From Histoplasma ohiense (taxonomy: Eukaryota; Ascomycota; Eurotiomycetes; Onygenales; Ajellomycetaceae), in contig JAEVHH010000001.1 of NCBI GenBank assembly GCA_017607445.1, positions 2,914,001-2,978,000 of the forward strand: 64,000 nucleotides of DNA, given 5' to 3'. Below the pieces are notes generated by a model. That model was given only the letters and a program-made list of their open reading frames with translations, did no database searches and was not told the origin of the DNA. Of the stretch, positions 44,414-57,275 are shown in pieces. Positions within the stretch are counted from its first letter, which is position 1; every line of letters begins with the position of its first letter. The translations under genes were made by a program, and so were the position numbers.

Positions 44414-46528
44414 CTAATCATCGAGCAAACCCTTCGCGTTTTCCTCATCTGATTCTACTATGCCCTCTCCTTCACCTTCGCCGCCTGCATCAGCAGTGAC
44501 ATTGCCACTGTCACCATCTCGATTGACCGCAGCAGCACCCTCATCAACTGTAGTAGTAGTAGTAGTAGTACGAGTGGCAGCAGTTGTATTACCGACCGCA
44601 GCAGCAGTACCCTTGTTCCCCGCCGCAGAACCCCCTCTATCACCTGAATTGGTATTCCCATTTACATTCCCTTCTCGCCGCACCCTAGCCCCTTCTTTCA
44701 ATTTCTCCCATCGATCCCGATATCTCCCCACCACATCTCTCAACTTCTCATTCTCGCGGCCCACCCGCTGCAACTCCCTCTCGCTCTTCCGTGCGCGCTC
44801 TTCCAGCTCTAAAATCCGAGCCACGTCAGTGTTGGATGATTGCGGTATTCCCGCAGCCGCGCCCTCTCCCGAGGGCACCAGCGCCCCGGCCGCTGAAGGC
44901 GGTGGTGATGGCGACTGTACTCCATGAATATGGGATGCTTGCGGCGCAGTCGACGCTATGGGAGAGAGCTGGCGGGCAGGTGAGGCGGTGGATTGGTGCT
45001 GCATTGCTTTGAGAGATTGCTGCAATGCTAATGACGAAGACTGCGCGTTGACTTCCCACATGTGCAGCCGCTTTGACAGTGTGTCTGACAGGTGCTTCAG
45101 CGCCTGGTTCTCCAGTTGCAGTTCTTCCAACGTCTTCGTGTTCATGTCCTGATGATGTGCTGCAGCCTGTGTCGAGCGGCTTTCCGAGGCGCCTGCTCCT
45201 TTATGCCTCCCCCCAGTTGGCTTTCGATCCCTGTCCGGTGTCCGGGCTGTAGGCGAAGATTCTAGGGGCATCGGGTTTTCGCGCGCATCGACAAAATCGT
45301 CGTCACGGCTGTCGGCTAGGCTGTCCCTACGGGCTTCCTTTTCAGCTCGGGAAAGAATGCCCGCGTACGATATTGTTCCACCCGCGGTAGGGACGACGTA
45401 GAATGATTCTGCAGGATTCGAGTGGCCCGGCGAGCGGCTGGAACCATCTCTGTCCCGAAGGGCACGCAGTGCAGCTCTCGATACTAGCTTGTTCACGTCT
45501 GTTTGTTCTGTAAGATGGCTGGAAATGTCTGCGGAGGCAGGATTCCGGTCGAGGCGCGTATTTGCTGCAGATTTCTGGCTGGTTGGATCAATGCCCAGAG
45601 GCAAACTAGCAAATGCTAAGGGGGCAGAAAACTTGGATATGAGACCCTCAAAGGTCGAATAAAAGCGCTGGAACGACTCATCGGTTGAGAATCCAAAACC
45701 AAGCTTAGGTGTCTCACTTGGCTCTGGGGGGACTGTTTGTTGGTCGACGATATCTGTGGGGCTGGTTGGAGCCCATGACGGTTTACGCTTGGAAGACAAG
45801 CCGGGGGGAGACTTTAAATCGGCGTTTAGCGCATCGAGGCCAGTACCATCAAGTCTCGTGCGCCCTGGAACACCAGTCATTTTCGCTCCGGCATTCTGTG
45901 TTGAAACAGCGGGAGACGCAAGACTCGCGCGGGGCGGGTGGGAAGGAATACCGCGTGCGGATGCCAGATTGCTTGCTATTGAACTCGTATCTCGCTGGAG
46001 AGATCTATGCGGAGTGGCTAGACGAGGTGGTTGATGGACATTCTCTGGGGGTGAAGTTGCAGCATGTGACGCTCCTCCGGCAACTTGAGCGTTAAATTTG
46101 CTGGTTTGGGCGGTTGAAAGGGTCGGTGGTGGTGAATTTGTAGGCTCAGGAGAAGCGGTCGAAGGGTGTTCATGTTGAAATCTAAGAATCTCTGCAAGCC
46201 GTTTGTGATGTTTCTCGAGGAGCTGGAGGGTCCGCAACGCCTATAATTCCCATCCATGTGAGAAAAAGTTTGCTTGTATGACATAGGCAGGTGCCGCGCA
46301 CATACCTCAGGATCAAGGGTGCCTTGTGCTGTGGTTGAAAATTCTCCGGCTGCAAGGTCGTGTTCCTCGCTGGCAGCTACTGGGTTAGATTTGTGTGTTT
46401 CGAAGAGGGCATTTCGGGCATGGGAATGCGCCTAGACGGGGTATTGGCAGTCAGGTCAGCTTCGAACCCTGGCACCAGTGGGGGATGAAGAAGGTGATAC
46501 ACACCAAAGTTAACGGAGACGATTCCAT
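44414..46528 (-). CDS. MIT-like N-terminus plus coiled coil, uncharacterised protein
   Basis: Exons 46505-46528, 46306-46431 and 44414-46240 (658 residues); the first exon codes only 8 residues and all introns are phase 0. Residues 1-75 form helices of the MIT-like type found in many fungal proteins: AHSHARNALFETHKSNPVAA, SEEHDLAAGEFST, then ALRTLQLLEKHHKRLAEILR. A long Ser/Pro-rich disordered middle follows, then two coiled-coil segments (about residues 420-450 LEELQLENQALKHLSDTLSK and 530-575 LELEERARKSERELQRVGRE) and an acidic tail with poly-Thr. This suggests a scaffold in endosomal or membrane traffic (inference). A residue run of seven Thr comes from an ACT repeat at 44551-44571. Confidence 0.78.
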
Positions 46529-48145
46529 AATCCGCCCTGACAAAAGGCCCTTTTAACACACTATTCTGCAAATCGGCATCTACGAGAAAGAAGAAATTAA
46601 CAAACAACACAGTAGAGAGGCGGAAGGGAAGTTGTGAAATCGGGTTGGGAAGCCAGTTTGTCCCGCTTAGTCACGCGCGAGTAACTCGAAATCCATGGCC
46701 GAGGTTGTCTGCAAGCCCTCTGCCGCTGATATACCGTTATCAAGACAGCATTTCGGAGGGAATACATCTATTTGTTGGACAATGGAATCTTCTGAACAAA
46801 GGGTAGTATGCTCTGCTTGGTGGACATGGAAAAACAAAATCTCCTGTCTTGAGAAATCGAGAGGCGTAGCACGATCTCGATGCCTCACTCAATACATACA
46901 TAGTTAACTCAGACGCTTCGCAGGATAATTGCTGTTTTAACACTAATTTGATGATTAGTCACTTTTTAAAGAAGCTAATCTCAAATAAGTAATCAACTAA
47001 CCCAAAATAGTCATATCATATGTGTAAAAAAAACATTGTTAGCAACACAGGAACACAATGATATCAATTTTTATTTTCATATTCTCATTTCTTAGATATA
47101 AAGTACTAAATAATCTCCACAGAAGCATGAACCATTCCTTCTCAGACCCTCTGGCGAGGATTGCCCTGAGCACATGACTTGTAACTAAAGTAGTTTAGTG
47201 TCATGCTGCTGCAACCGAGCCAATAGAGGGTCTGAGCTCGCTGAGATAAAGTAACCACTCATGTCTGGGATGTTTCGATATCTCCAAACGTGTCATCATT
47301 ACGTGTGATAGACCAGCAATAGAAATCCCTGCACTGTGGCGAGCCTTATCTGTAGGATTGATTGTCATGGCCATGTAATGGAGAGTCACTCCATGCAAGC
47401 TCTGTCTGCACCAAGCCCCGTATACATCCAGAAGTCCTGCTCAGCAACTGCCCATCACCTCTCCAGCAGCTGTCCACCACCGTATCTGTAGAATCTTCTT
47501 GCCAACAGAGCAACTTTCCACCGGGGCGGAGACAAGTGCGCAAACACGTCATCCGTAACGGTGTAACTGTATTTCCAATACGGACACGATGCGTTACAAG
47601 GCGAGTCCGAGATTGTGAGTGTGCCGCTGGCAGCCAATCAGCATACAATTTCTCAGCCGCAGCAGCCGTATCAAAAGCTCACTCCGACACTCCGCCCACG
47701 ATGTGCACAACAACTCTCCGATTTCATCCTGCGGGCCACGGTGTTGCCTGACAACCTCTCCGAGCGATGATTTTCCTTGATCGATACTAACTGCCTTGTT
47801 GTTGTACCTGTTGACGACGACAATGCTTTCCCTTCCCTAGGTCCGGTGTCCCTTCTGTCGCACGAACTATCCCGAACCGTGATGCTACTTGTCCAACTTC
47901 TCCCACCAACCAACTCTGTCCCCGTCAGCGTTTCCGCCGCTTTGTTCCTGCGTTGGTCTAGCCCTCCTCCCCATGTCCCCCGCTCGCTGGAGCCTCCAGC
48001 CCTCTATCCCGTGGCCCGGGAATAGCAGTTCTTTCGTTTGAACTGAACGCTATTTCTTCCCCAAGTCACCGGATTACAACTAGAAGTCCCCATTGTTGAA
48101 CATTCAATCAACTCCGTTAGGAAAGTTCACTACCCTATTCCGCCG
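46529..48145. other. Divergent intergenic region, 1.6 kb
   Basis: Upstream of the MIT-like gene (leftward) and the GRAM/VASt gene (rightward). Minus-strand frames at 46667-46888 and 47201-47398 read like protein fragments but match no family; they may be relics or chance. Confidence 0.5.
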
Positions 48146-51100
48146 ATGGACGGCACTATGAGCGAAACAACTTCATCGCCTGCTGCCAATGGGCTTAAAA
48201 GGGTCTTTACAAGGCCGAATCGCAGCAAGTCCTCCCTCAGCGAAGTCGATGGCTCCACGTCTGCTCGAAGCCCCGCACCTTCAGTCGAGTCGAACCATGA
48301 ACCACCGCGCCCTTCAACTAGCGGGGCAGGTGGAGGTGAGGGGAATAATTATGATGGCCCTCCTACTGGCATCTCGAAGTTGATTTCAGGGGCACGGCGT
48401 CGACGCAAGAAAAAAACTATGGGAATGGAAAATCCCATCCTCCAAGGTGGCGGGAATGGAACCGAACTGCAACGTATCCCCAATGAAGATGGCGTATCTC
48501 TGTCAATGAGCAGGAATCATAGCAGCTCAACAGTAGATAGTACAGACCGTGGCGCAAGTAACGGGTCAGACCCTGGAAGGTGGGTTTCTTCCCAGCAAAC
48601 TTAATTTTCTGTTGACGCACCTCCAATTCTTCCTATACTCCCCTACTTACTAGAACTACTGACCCCGTCTCGAATAGACGTACGTCTCCTGATTTAGGTC
48701 TCCATCTGGATTCGCGTCAAACTGCTTCATCCCCTCTAATAATCACGACTAACGCTCCCCCCGATCCACTGGAAGCTGCGTCGGATTCCGATGCGACATC
48801 CGATACAGTCGCTGATAAAAGTCGACATCTAGCCCATGCTGCAACTACGGGGGATATGGGAGTTTACTCCAGGCCATCCAGTGCAGACCGAAAGAATCAG
48901 AACCTGAAAAACCAGTTAAGCCCTAACACTACGAAAAAAAGCCGCAGCCCAAGCCCTGACCTGAATAAATCACCGTTGACGAAAAGCGGTAAAAGCCTCT
49001 TCAGGACTAGGTCAAGAAGGTCAAGCACTTCGGCTAAAAATAGTCCAAAGCCTTCGGAAGAGGTCCCTCCTTTACCGCTTTCAACACCCCGACATGTAGC
49101 AACGTCGAATATTTCCTCTACCGTCACCTCTAAATCACCGCATGTGACCTCATTTCCCCCGAGCCCTTCTTCCGCAGCTGTACCCGATCTCGTAACAACT
49201 GTGACTCCACCAACTCCAGCTGGTCATCGTTCCCAAAGCCCAGCACTGCCGTCTACAAATGTCGTGGAAGATAGTGACTCCGCCATAAATTCCCCCAACT
49301 TACCTCCTAATGCCGTTGTGAGCTCTTCAGGCAATATGATATCCCATAGACGAGTTCGTTCCGCATCTGCTGCTCATAGTCCCAGTAAACTTTCGAATTC
49401 CATGACCGCTCCATTAACACCAACTATGGAAGAATCGAAGACTGCGCAGGGGTTCTTTTCCTCCATGCTCTCTGCGGCCCAGAATGCCGCCTCTAACTTT
49501 GGAAACAGTTTGAATAGTCAAGCTCGCGCACAGCCCGCCCCACAGCCTGTGGAGCTAGATAACCCAAACATTAGTGGACCTAACACCGAAGCAGCTGCAG
49601 ATCCACCACAAGACGACGATACATCAGAGAAAAAGGAATTGGCCGTGGAAACGCTCGGGATGGGTGAATTAAATTTTAGCCATCTTGGGATTGACGCATC
49701 AGCGGGCGGGGAGATCACCACTAAAGATGGTGTTGTGTTTACGAAAACTGAAACTACTAGCCGCCCTCGTAGAGCAACTGCATCCCAGAGGGATGAAATC
49801 TCTGCAAGGATAGAAGATATGCGTGCGGCTCATGCAGTATCCATGGCGTATGAAAAGCCGGCGGATGGGCCATCTGCGTCTCAACCGGCCCCTGAACTAC
49901 TCCGCACCGGTACTCCTTCCAGCACCCCGTTTAATGGCCTCGCAAAAGGCAGTACTGGCGAACAAACTCCCCCAAGTGGCAGTATTTTCGAAGGTGAAAC
50001 CGGTGCTGGTGTCCAGCGCAGTGGTAGCGTACGTAGTCGCCTTGCACGCAGACATCGAGGATCATCGAGTGCAACAATTGGTCCGCTTGGGGCGGCAGGG
50101 CTTGGCTTGGGTATTCCCGGCGCCAATACCAGTGCTCCACGATTGACAGGCTTTGCTGTTGCGAGTAAAAAGCGAAATCGCGACTTTCACCAGCTATTTA
50201 GAAGTGTTCCAGAGGATGATTACCTCATCGAAGACTATAGTTGTGCTCTCCAACGGGAAATCATCCTGGCTGGCCGCATATACATATCAGAAGGCCATAT
50301 CTGCTTCTCGAGTAACATCCTCGGCTGGGTGACGACTTTAGTGATTAGTTTCGATGAAATAATAGCCATTGAGAAGGAATCTACCGCTGTTGTTTTTCCC
50401 AACGCAATCGCAATCCAAACTTTGCATGCGCGACATACGTTTCGAAGTCTCTTGAGTCGGGAGGCTACCTATGATTTGATGGTTAATATCTGGAAAGTCA
50501 ACCACCCGACACTCGAGAGTTCACCTAATGGCACTCGAATAGAACAGGGCTCTGGTGACAAAACGGAAAAGGCCGATGAGAGTGATGCTGCAAGTGAGGG
50601 TCCCTCTGACGAGGAGGATGAGATATACGACGAAGATGAGGAGGATGAGGGCACCAATTTTTTGGACGCTGTTGATGCAGGTATTGCTAGCAGCGATAAA
50701 TCGGAGCCCCAGAAAGGAATCAGCCGCAAAGGGTCCAACATTCCACTGGCCGGGTCTTACTCGATTCCCCAAGCCCCTTCGAAAAATGAGGCGAAAGCGC
50801 CAGAAAAAGGAGCTGCTGCGTCAACTTCTTCTCTTCCACCATTTCCGGGCCCTGCTACTCATGCTCCAACGGAGTTTACGGACCCCTCCGGCCGCTATGA
50901 TAAAGTAATAAAAGACGAAATAATATTGGCACCACTAGGCTTCGTTTATACCCTTGTTTTTGGCCCTGCATCTGGTTCATTCGTACCCAAGTTTCTTCTC
51001 GATTACCAGAAAGTGACTGATCTGCAATTTGAAGATGACCAAAAGGGGCTATCTATGGACAACAAAACTCGATCGTATTCGTATACAAAGCCACTGAATG

Positions 51101-52109
51101 CGCCTATTGGACCGAAGCAAACGAAGTGTACTAGTCACGAGAATTTAGACTTCCTTGACTTGGAGAAAGCTGTTTTGGTTACGTTGACGACACAAACTCC
51201 TGATGTGCCAAGTGGAAATATTTTCTGTGTGAAAACCAAATACTTGTTTACATGGGCAGTTAACAATGCCACCAGATTCTATATGACTTGCACCATAGAA
51301 TGGTCCGGCAAGAGTTGGCTCAAAGGTTTGTCTATCATCCGCAATTCTAACCGAAATGTATAATGCTTACGATAGCATTAATAGGTCCTATCGAAAAGGG
51401 TGCAAATGATGGTCAAACAACATATGGAAATGACCTAGTCAAGGCGCTTAGAGCTGGAGTAGCTCCCCCGTCGCGCAGCCCAACCCTTCCAAAGAATGCT
51501 GGGAAGGGAGCCAGAGGAAAACGGAAGCGAGCAAATACTGGCCGATTTGAAAACGGTGCTGGCGCGAAGGCTGCTTCAGAATCTGGGAGACAACAAACTG
51601 AAAATTGGGGGATGCTGGAACCTCTACGTGGTCCTCTTGGCCCGATAGTCCACATTTTCCAGCCCTTTTTGAGTGGTAATGTCGCTGCTGGCGTTATAGC
51701 TATGGTATTGGTGATGATTTGGTTCCGCAGCCCGACTCCATCTCGCCTTGGACCATCAGGGGTCGGTTCTCCCTTGCTTTCCATCCCAGAGCGAATTGTT
51801 GCGTACGAGGAGCTTTGGCAGCGAGAGGAAAGCGAACTATGGAATTGGTTGGAGGAGAGAGTTGGCATGGACGGTCTCGCATACCCTATCATAAACTCTT
51901 TTCCGTCGTCCGACGAATCCGAGAAAGTCGGCCATTCGAGAACTGAAAGGCAGCGGCGAAGGATGCAACCAATGAGTGAAAAAGAGCTCAAGACTCGCCT
52001 GAGGAATGAGAAGATGACGGAGCGGGAGATGGAGGACGCCATCATCATAACGCAACAACGGCTTGATATGCTCAAGGCTGTTATGAAGCGGAAACGCGAT
52101 GACGAATGA
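48146..52109 (+). CDS. GRAM-VASt sterol-transfer protein (Lam/Ltc family)
   Basis: Membrane-contact-site lipid transfer protein of the yeast Lam (Ysp1/Ysp2/Ltc) group, moving sterol between ER and plasma membrane or other organelles. Exons 48146-48579, 48678-51325, 51385-52109 give 1268 residues. The first 640 are disordered and Ser/Pro-rich. GRAM domain about 640-750: RDFHQLFRSVPEDDYLIEDY, LAGRIYISEGHICFSSNILG, then EIIAIEKESTAVVFPNAI. One VASt (START-like) domain about 870-1040: DKVIKDEIILAPLGFVYTLV, TDLQFEDDQKGL, RFYMTCTIEWSGKSWLKG. Near 1125 a single TM segment (AAGVIAMVLVMIWF) anchors it to the ER, and a charged helix ends the protein. One VASt domain and no BAR-PH region places it nearer Lam5/Lam6 in layout. 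Confidence 0.92.
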
Positions 52110-53055
52110 TACATACCCGAGGTATAACCGAAGACATATAACATAGCACCACAATATATAAATGATGTTTATTTTCGAGTACCATCGCATTGGTACAACG
52201 CAGGAACAGGAAAGACGAAATCCAAAAACAGACCCCTTGCATGATCTCCTTTGTTTTCACACTGCCCTTTTATTTTTCATATCACCGTCTTCTTCCTGCA
52301 ATTGTTAGTTTGCATTTACTTCATCTTTCTAACCCCGCTCAATTCTTTTAAAGCAAATCCTGAAGCGTCCTTCAACTCTTTTTTGTTTTCTTTGTTTTCA
52401 TTATTCTCTCATTTGCGTTCTGTTGACATACAGCGTTGACCTGAGGGTGCTCTCCCTCTTTTTTTCCTTGTTCATTTTTTTACCCACCTTTTTCTCCGAA
52501 GCAATCCATTCTCCTTAGTATTTGTGAACTCCATGTCCCCGCCGCACCCTGCACGCTTAATTCTCCCTCAAAAATCATTTGAATATGCAGTATCTTATCT
52601 CTCCTCTGATGGATTTGAGGGGAGTAGATTCACTTTGAGCATCCATGTTTCTCTCCTCAGGTTTTTATGTATGCTATATATCCCATATCCCGCTTTGCAT
52701 GTTTCAACTCATGATGTCTTAGTAGCTTCTTGGGTCTCTTTTTTATTCAATGGACGCTTTGGCTACCTATTCTATTACTAGATACAGAGACCTTTTCGTT
52801 TTTTTCCTTTTGTTCTGCCTGTATTGGTTTTGGGGGGAGGGGGGAAGGAATGAAGAGGGATTCCTAAACCTTTTTTCCCTTCTTCTTTCCTTCATTTACC
52901 AAATGACTGTAGAGTTCATTGCTCGTTGTTCGGGTGGCCTTGTTACCCTGTATGTACTCCATACTCCGTCGACATTAAATCTCGAGTTTTCAGTAAGCGC
53001 AGATATTCAATCGCCAAGGGCGGAATGAAACAGCCAAAAAAAATTGAATTATTTC
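52110..53055. other. Intergenic
   Basis: 3' region of the GRAM/VASt gene with CT-rich tracts (52270-52500), and the 3' flank of the tRNA gene. No other gene recognised. Confidence 0.6.
53036..53043 (-). terminator. Pol III T-run terminator of tRNA-Glu
   Basis: Eight A on the plus strand give T8 on the minus strand, 12 nt beyond the 3' end of the tRNA: the usual Pol III stop signal. Confidence 0.75.
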
Positions 53056-53126
53056 TCCCATAGGGGGAATCGAACCCCCGGCTAGCGTGTGAGAGACGCT
53101 GATGTTAGCCACTACACCATATGGGA
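53056..53126 (-). tRNA. tRNA-Glu (anticodon CUC)
   Basis: Complete 71-nt cloverleaf without intron. Acceptor stem TCCCATA pairs with TATGGGA (7 bp); D stem GTGT/ACAT; anticodon stem AGCGT/ACGCT with loop CTCTCAC, giving CUC, which reads GAG (Glu); T arm GGGGG-TTCGATT-CCCCC. CCA is not encoded, as usual in eukaryotes. It lies between the GRAM/VASt gene and Sec72. Confidence 0.97.
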
Positions 53127-53640
53127 CGCAATACGAGGGATCGGAAAAGCAAGTGGCGGATACATGCGTTAGATCATGTGCTTTGTTCTTGGGCCTCCCA
53201 ATTTTGAACCTTTGAATACCAGTAGTAGTAAAGAGCTACAAAGGGGTTGTTTTTTTGATGCATTGATCAAGTAACTCGACAGTTATTTGCCAATACCTTC
53301 AAAAAAGAAATTTCATGTCGAGTTAGTGTACGACCAGGCAGGAAAGAAAACGTGATTCGCAGGGTGCGCATTGACCAGGAGGTCATTACAGCTATTTACC
53401 ATCGCAAACTGAAGAAATGTCGATATTAGCACCAATAGATTCAGGATCACCAAAACGCCGTTAAAGACAGGAGGATATATATAAGAGAGAGAGAGCTACC
53501 TATTAAGAGCCAAATACCCCTGCCAAGAATTCAGGAGTCCCCGAACCACCAGACAGAAAAGTATTTGACAAACAAAACCCTCAATATCGAAACAAAAGCC
53601 GAAACAAAAACACAAAGGCCAATCTCATTCACCCATTAGC
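53127..53640. other. Intergenic
   Basis: tRNA 5' flank and Sec72 3' region. No feature recognised apart from a short GA repeat near 53485. Confidence 0.6.
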
Positions 53641-54276
53641 TCATCCCCTCGAAGACCTCTCCCTCTCCCACCCTCTTTCCACGTCTACCATAAGACCCTT
53701 CAATTCCTTCGCCGCTTCGCTGGAGGTCCCCTCCGCATCCAACCCATTTGAAATCCATTCCGTTGCCTCCTGCCACCTCCCCATCTCAATCAAGCATCTA
53801 CCCCCTCTCCACCATGATTTCCCATTATTAGAGGGCATAATTTCCACGCTCGATTTCGCATCTACATAGGCTTCCGGCCATTGTTGCTCTGCCATATAGG
53901 CCTGCGCCCGATTCGTAAAGAGCGGCGGTAGCTCCTCGCGCAAGAGGTCGACGTGTTCCCACGTCGGTCTGCCTAGGGCCATGTCGATGGCATATGTGTA
54001 GAGCTTCACAGCTTCGCCGAAGGAGGACTTGCGGAAAGCTGTGTTGGCTGCCTCGCGCAGCTTAGCGATTTGGGCGCTGCGTTTGGGATTCACTGGCTTT
54101 GGGGGTGGGGGGGTATTGGGACTGTCGAGGTTGAGGAGAGCGCGGTGGAGTTGGTTTAGGGATTCGAGTTCGCTGTCTAGCACAGCTGAGTTGCATGAGG
54201 GAGCGGAGATAGCTTTTGAGGTTGGGTCGAGGTGAAGGGGATATTGGGTGAAGGTATCGGCACCAGGAGATGCCAT
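53641..54276 (-). CDS. SEC72: Sec72-like TPR protein of the ER translocation complex
   Basis: Single exon, 211 residues. The N-terminus (FTQYPLHLDPTSKAISAPS, then LNQLHRALLNLDSPNTPPPP) matches fungal Sec72 as I recall it. A TPR region spans about residues 65-185: AKLREAANTAFRKSSFGEAV, LYTYAIDMALGRPTWEHVDL, PPLFTNRAQAYMAEQQWPEA, then GKSWWRGGRCLIEMGRWQEA. Sec72 sits on the cytosolic side of the Sec63 complex and helps post-translational protein import, binding Hsp70 tails by its TPR. No membrane segment, as expected. The ATG at 54276 is the first in frame. Confidence 0.85.
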   Translation of the reverse strand: MASPGADTFTQYPLHLDPTSKAISAPSCNSAVLDSELESLNQLHRALLNLDSPNTPPPPKPVNPKRSAQIAKLREAANTAFRKSSFGEAVKLYTYAIDMALGRPTWEHVDLLREELPPLFTNRAQAYMAEQQWPEAYVDAKSSVEIMPSNNGKSWWRGGRCLIEMGRWQEATEWISNGLDAEGTSSEAAKELKGLMVDVERGWERERSSRG

Positions 54277-57275
54277 GGTGTCTATAGATGAAGCGATTGT
54301 CTCGTTCGTTTGCCTCTTTCCTTGTAGAGTTTTGCAGTATCGTGTGCGGAAATAGTTCTATGGATCAGGTTAGCTTCGTTTGAAACAAGGATCAGTTGGA
54401 CGAAAATACAATTATGAGCGATTGACATAAATAGTATTCAAAGACTAATATTATAGGTTATCGACTCGTGATTGTCTGTTGGAAGTAGATTGTCCTTCCA
54501 AAGTTTCGACAAAGCTGGCCTCATATGTTTCACGTGACTCAGGCGCGCGCTTGTCAAAATCACAAATGTCCCAACATACAACTTTCGAGGCCGGTATTCC
54601 ATTGCGACTACTGAAGGTAGGGAATGAGGTACAGAACTTTTACAGGTTCCAAGAAACATACATAACACGTTCAATGCATCGCATGTCCAATTCCAACCCT
54701 CTGCGAGGAACCAATATACCCAGCAGTTGTCCTGACTCTCCCAGCCGTTTTGGGCAGTTATTCTTCTTCGATCTGTTGTTTTGCGGTCTCCAGCTCACGC
54801 TCTGGATTTTGTATTTCCTGGCCGAGATTAAATATGGGTTCCTCTGCGATCAACGTACCATGTGTCTCATAGCCGTCAGAGTACCTTTCGCTAATGCGTT
54901 CGTCCCTGAAGTGAAACTTATTCGCAATCTCCAAGACGTGGTTATAATCGATCTCTGAATATCTCAGCGGTTTGGGCCAACGCTCCATTTCACGTTCCAG
55001 AGCTACCCACAGATTTTGTGCGCGAGCGACAAATAAATACCAGCACTTAAAGGACCCTTCTCCTTCCTCAGACAGACAATACCACTCACTCTATTGCCTT
55101 TGCAGCACATTGGAGATACCGAAATGCAAGTGTAATCAAGTTGCCTCTATCCATACAGATTGCGACCAGCTCTGAAACGGCAATATTCTCCGGGATTTTC
55201 TGGTGCCTAATGAGGAAGGCTTTGCAGAACTCTACGAAATATATTCTAGTGTCACTAGTTTTGGAAGGGGATGAGCGGCCGCTAGTTTCATATTCTTGCT
55301 TGGAGGTAAGTAAACCGGTGTTAGCGACATTACTCTCTCTCTGTTTATATATGTTCGTTGTGCAACGGCGCTTTCGAAAATGGATCACCTCTCCGCTTAA
55401 TTTGAGCCTTATTGTAGCTTTACCCATCTATATAACCCACGGCTTTCCCAAAGTTATAACCACCTCGGTGCATAAATCACAGTAGCAAGTTGCTCTCGCA
55501 ATCATGCTGGGATGTCGAAAGTTTCCTTGTCTATTTGTTTACAGATGATGAAAGGCAAAAACTAGTGCAATGATAGAATGATGTATGAACCGCAATATTC
55601 GGCTGCACAACATCAGCTTTGCATCCAGGTGGATTGACTGGAATGAGAAGCTTTATAAAGTGGCTATTTGCGCAATTGAAGCTGGAATATCTCCACGTGT
55701 TGAACGTGAAATATTTCGATATGAAACACGTTTGTTTTCGAATTTTAGTGCCAGCAATGCAGTATTTTCGGAAAGTGCTCGCAGAGGGAAATGGTCGAAG
55801 TTTCTAAGAAAATTTCATACCGTTCGGGGGTAAGAGTGCTTTCAGGCTCGAATACCATAAGTCATATTCACTTTGGGGACGTTCAAGATTTGTTTTGCTT
55901 GAGGATCGAGTTACATTTGACTCTTGACTCGGGCAGTGTTCACAGCAACCCTCAAAGCCTCAGCCACTGATCACTGTTTATGTCGATTACTTTCGCTCCC
56001 CTGGACGGTAGGACGGAGAGTGGCAGCAGAAGGTATGTGGCCTTACGTTGCCGTTTCGAAGTGGATATCAAACCTCCTGAAAAGAAACTAGAAGAAAGGT
56101 ATTCCTTCTCCCTAGGAGAGAGGATAATTATGACCCTGTCATAATTCTGGGCGCTATTGTGCTTCATCACCAAAACACATGCACATCTTGACCTCATGTC
56201 AAGAAGATTCCTTCTATTGTGAAAATAGAAGGTTCCGCGCAAAATCAATGTATGGAATTTGAATATGAAAGAAACTCAATAACAGCGGCTATTGGGCGAT
56301 GTACGAGCTCTTAGCTGAGTCAATGCTGCTTCACTAGAAGTACGTGAATCGAAAGATAAATATCATAACAAGCTCTAAACGTCCGCTCGACTGAGCTATG
56401 TTCATTGTGCGTTATGGCCATCAATGAAGTGGATGCGACATTAGAAAATAGACCACAGCCAGCTCTTTCGACTGTCCGCTGAAACAAGGGTGAGGATTGA
56501 TAGGTTCTTGGAATCAATGATTTTCCTAGAGCTGCTTTGTTGCTGGTGATGAGTGTTATTATTAGGGCTAAAACTCCAAGTTACAGGTGTCTTCGCGGCT
56601 CCTGAGACAAAGATCCCATGCATGCATATGTTTTTTATTGCAACACACAGCATCTACTAATGAACTGCAGTGTTGACACAATGCTCACCCATTATTTCTG
56701 TGCAGGTACAAATGCGGTACTGCGCCGCTAAGTAAGATGGTATTGATATGACTGCGGCGCAACATCGCTAGGGACCTTTTGATTAGGCAGGATCCTTGTT
56801 ACTATTCTTATTCTCATTTAAAAATGCTTCATGAGCCGGTCTTCGGATGGAACCCGAGACTGTAATGAGAATATAGAACTTGCAGTCGAATATGCGATTA
56901 TCACGCTCGAACTGAGCCGCAAGTTTGCATCATTGGTCAATCTCTTCATCACTACTCTACAATTTTGAACGCTATGAGGTGGAGAACTTCAGTGTTGGGA
57001 CATTGATACTTTATCTCTTCGTATTCTTTTGATTTTCTTCCTTGTGTCCATACAGGTATTGCATGTTGATGCCTGGGACCGTATGTATGCCTCTGAGAAC
57101 CGTCAACAGAACTCATGCAGTTACTGCCAGCTTGATATAATACATATATTATATCCAAAGTTCTTTCTGTTGTTCTTGCTAGCTTTACTATGGTCTAGTG
57201 TATCTGATTCAAGTAGGTCGGGTATTTCTTGCAACCAGAACGACGCTTTCTAGTCAGACTTGTCTTCCCCAAATT
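54277..57275. other. Gene-poor region, 3 kb
   Basis: Between Sec72 and the aspartic protease. The only coding-like signal is a broken minus-strand reading at 54758-55427 (listed separately). Frames near 55585-55833 and 55952-56248 are unassigned. The right end is the protease promoter. Confidence 0.5.
54758..55427 (-). pseudogene. Possible relic of an unidentified gene in shifting frames
   Basis: Three minus-strand blocks read like one protein but lie in different frames: RIYFVEFCKAFLIRHQKIPE and VAICMDRGNLITLAFRYLQ (55086-55300), GPLSAGIYLSLAHKI (about 55000-55050), and LEREMERWPKPLRYSEIDY through AEEPIFNLGQEIQNPE to a stop at 54758. A GTGAGT donor at the end of the first block does not splice in frame to any nearby acceptor. 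I do not recognise the family. Either a decayed lineage-specific gene or chance. Confidence 0.3.

Noticed and set aside
44460..44927. 155-codon plus-strand frame rich in Ser/Val/Ala
   Set aside because: Antisense to the repetitive C-terminal part of the coiled-coil protein gene.
51413..52144. 243-codon minus-strand open frame
   Set aside because: Antisense to the last exon of the GRAM/VASt gene, which is supported by splicing and family match.
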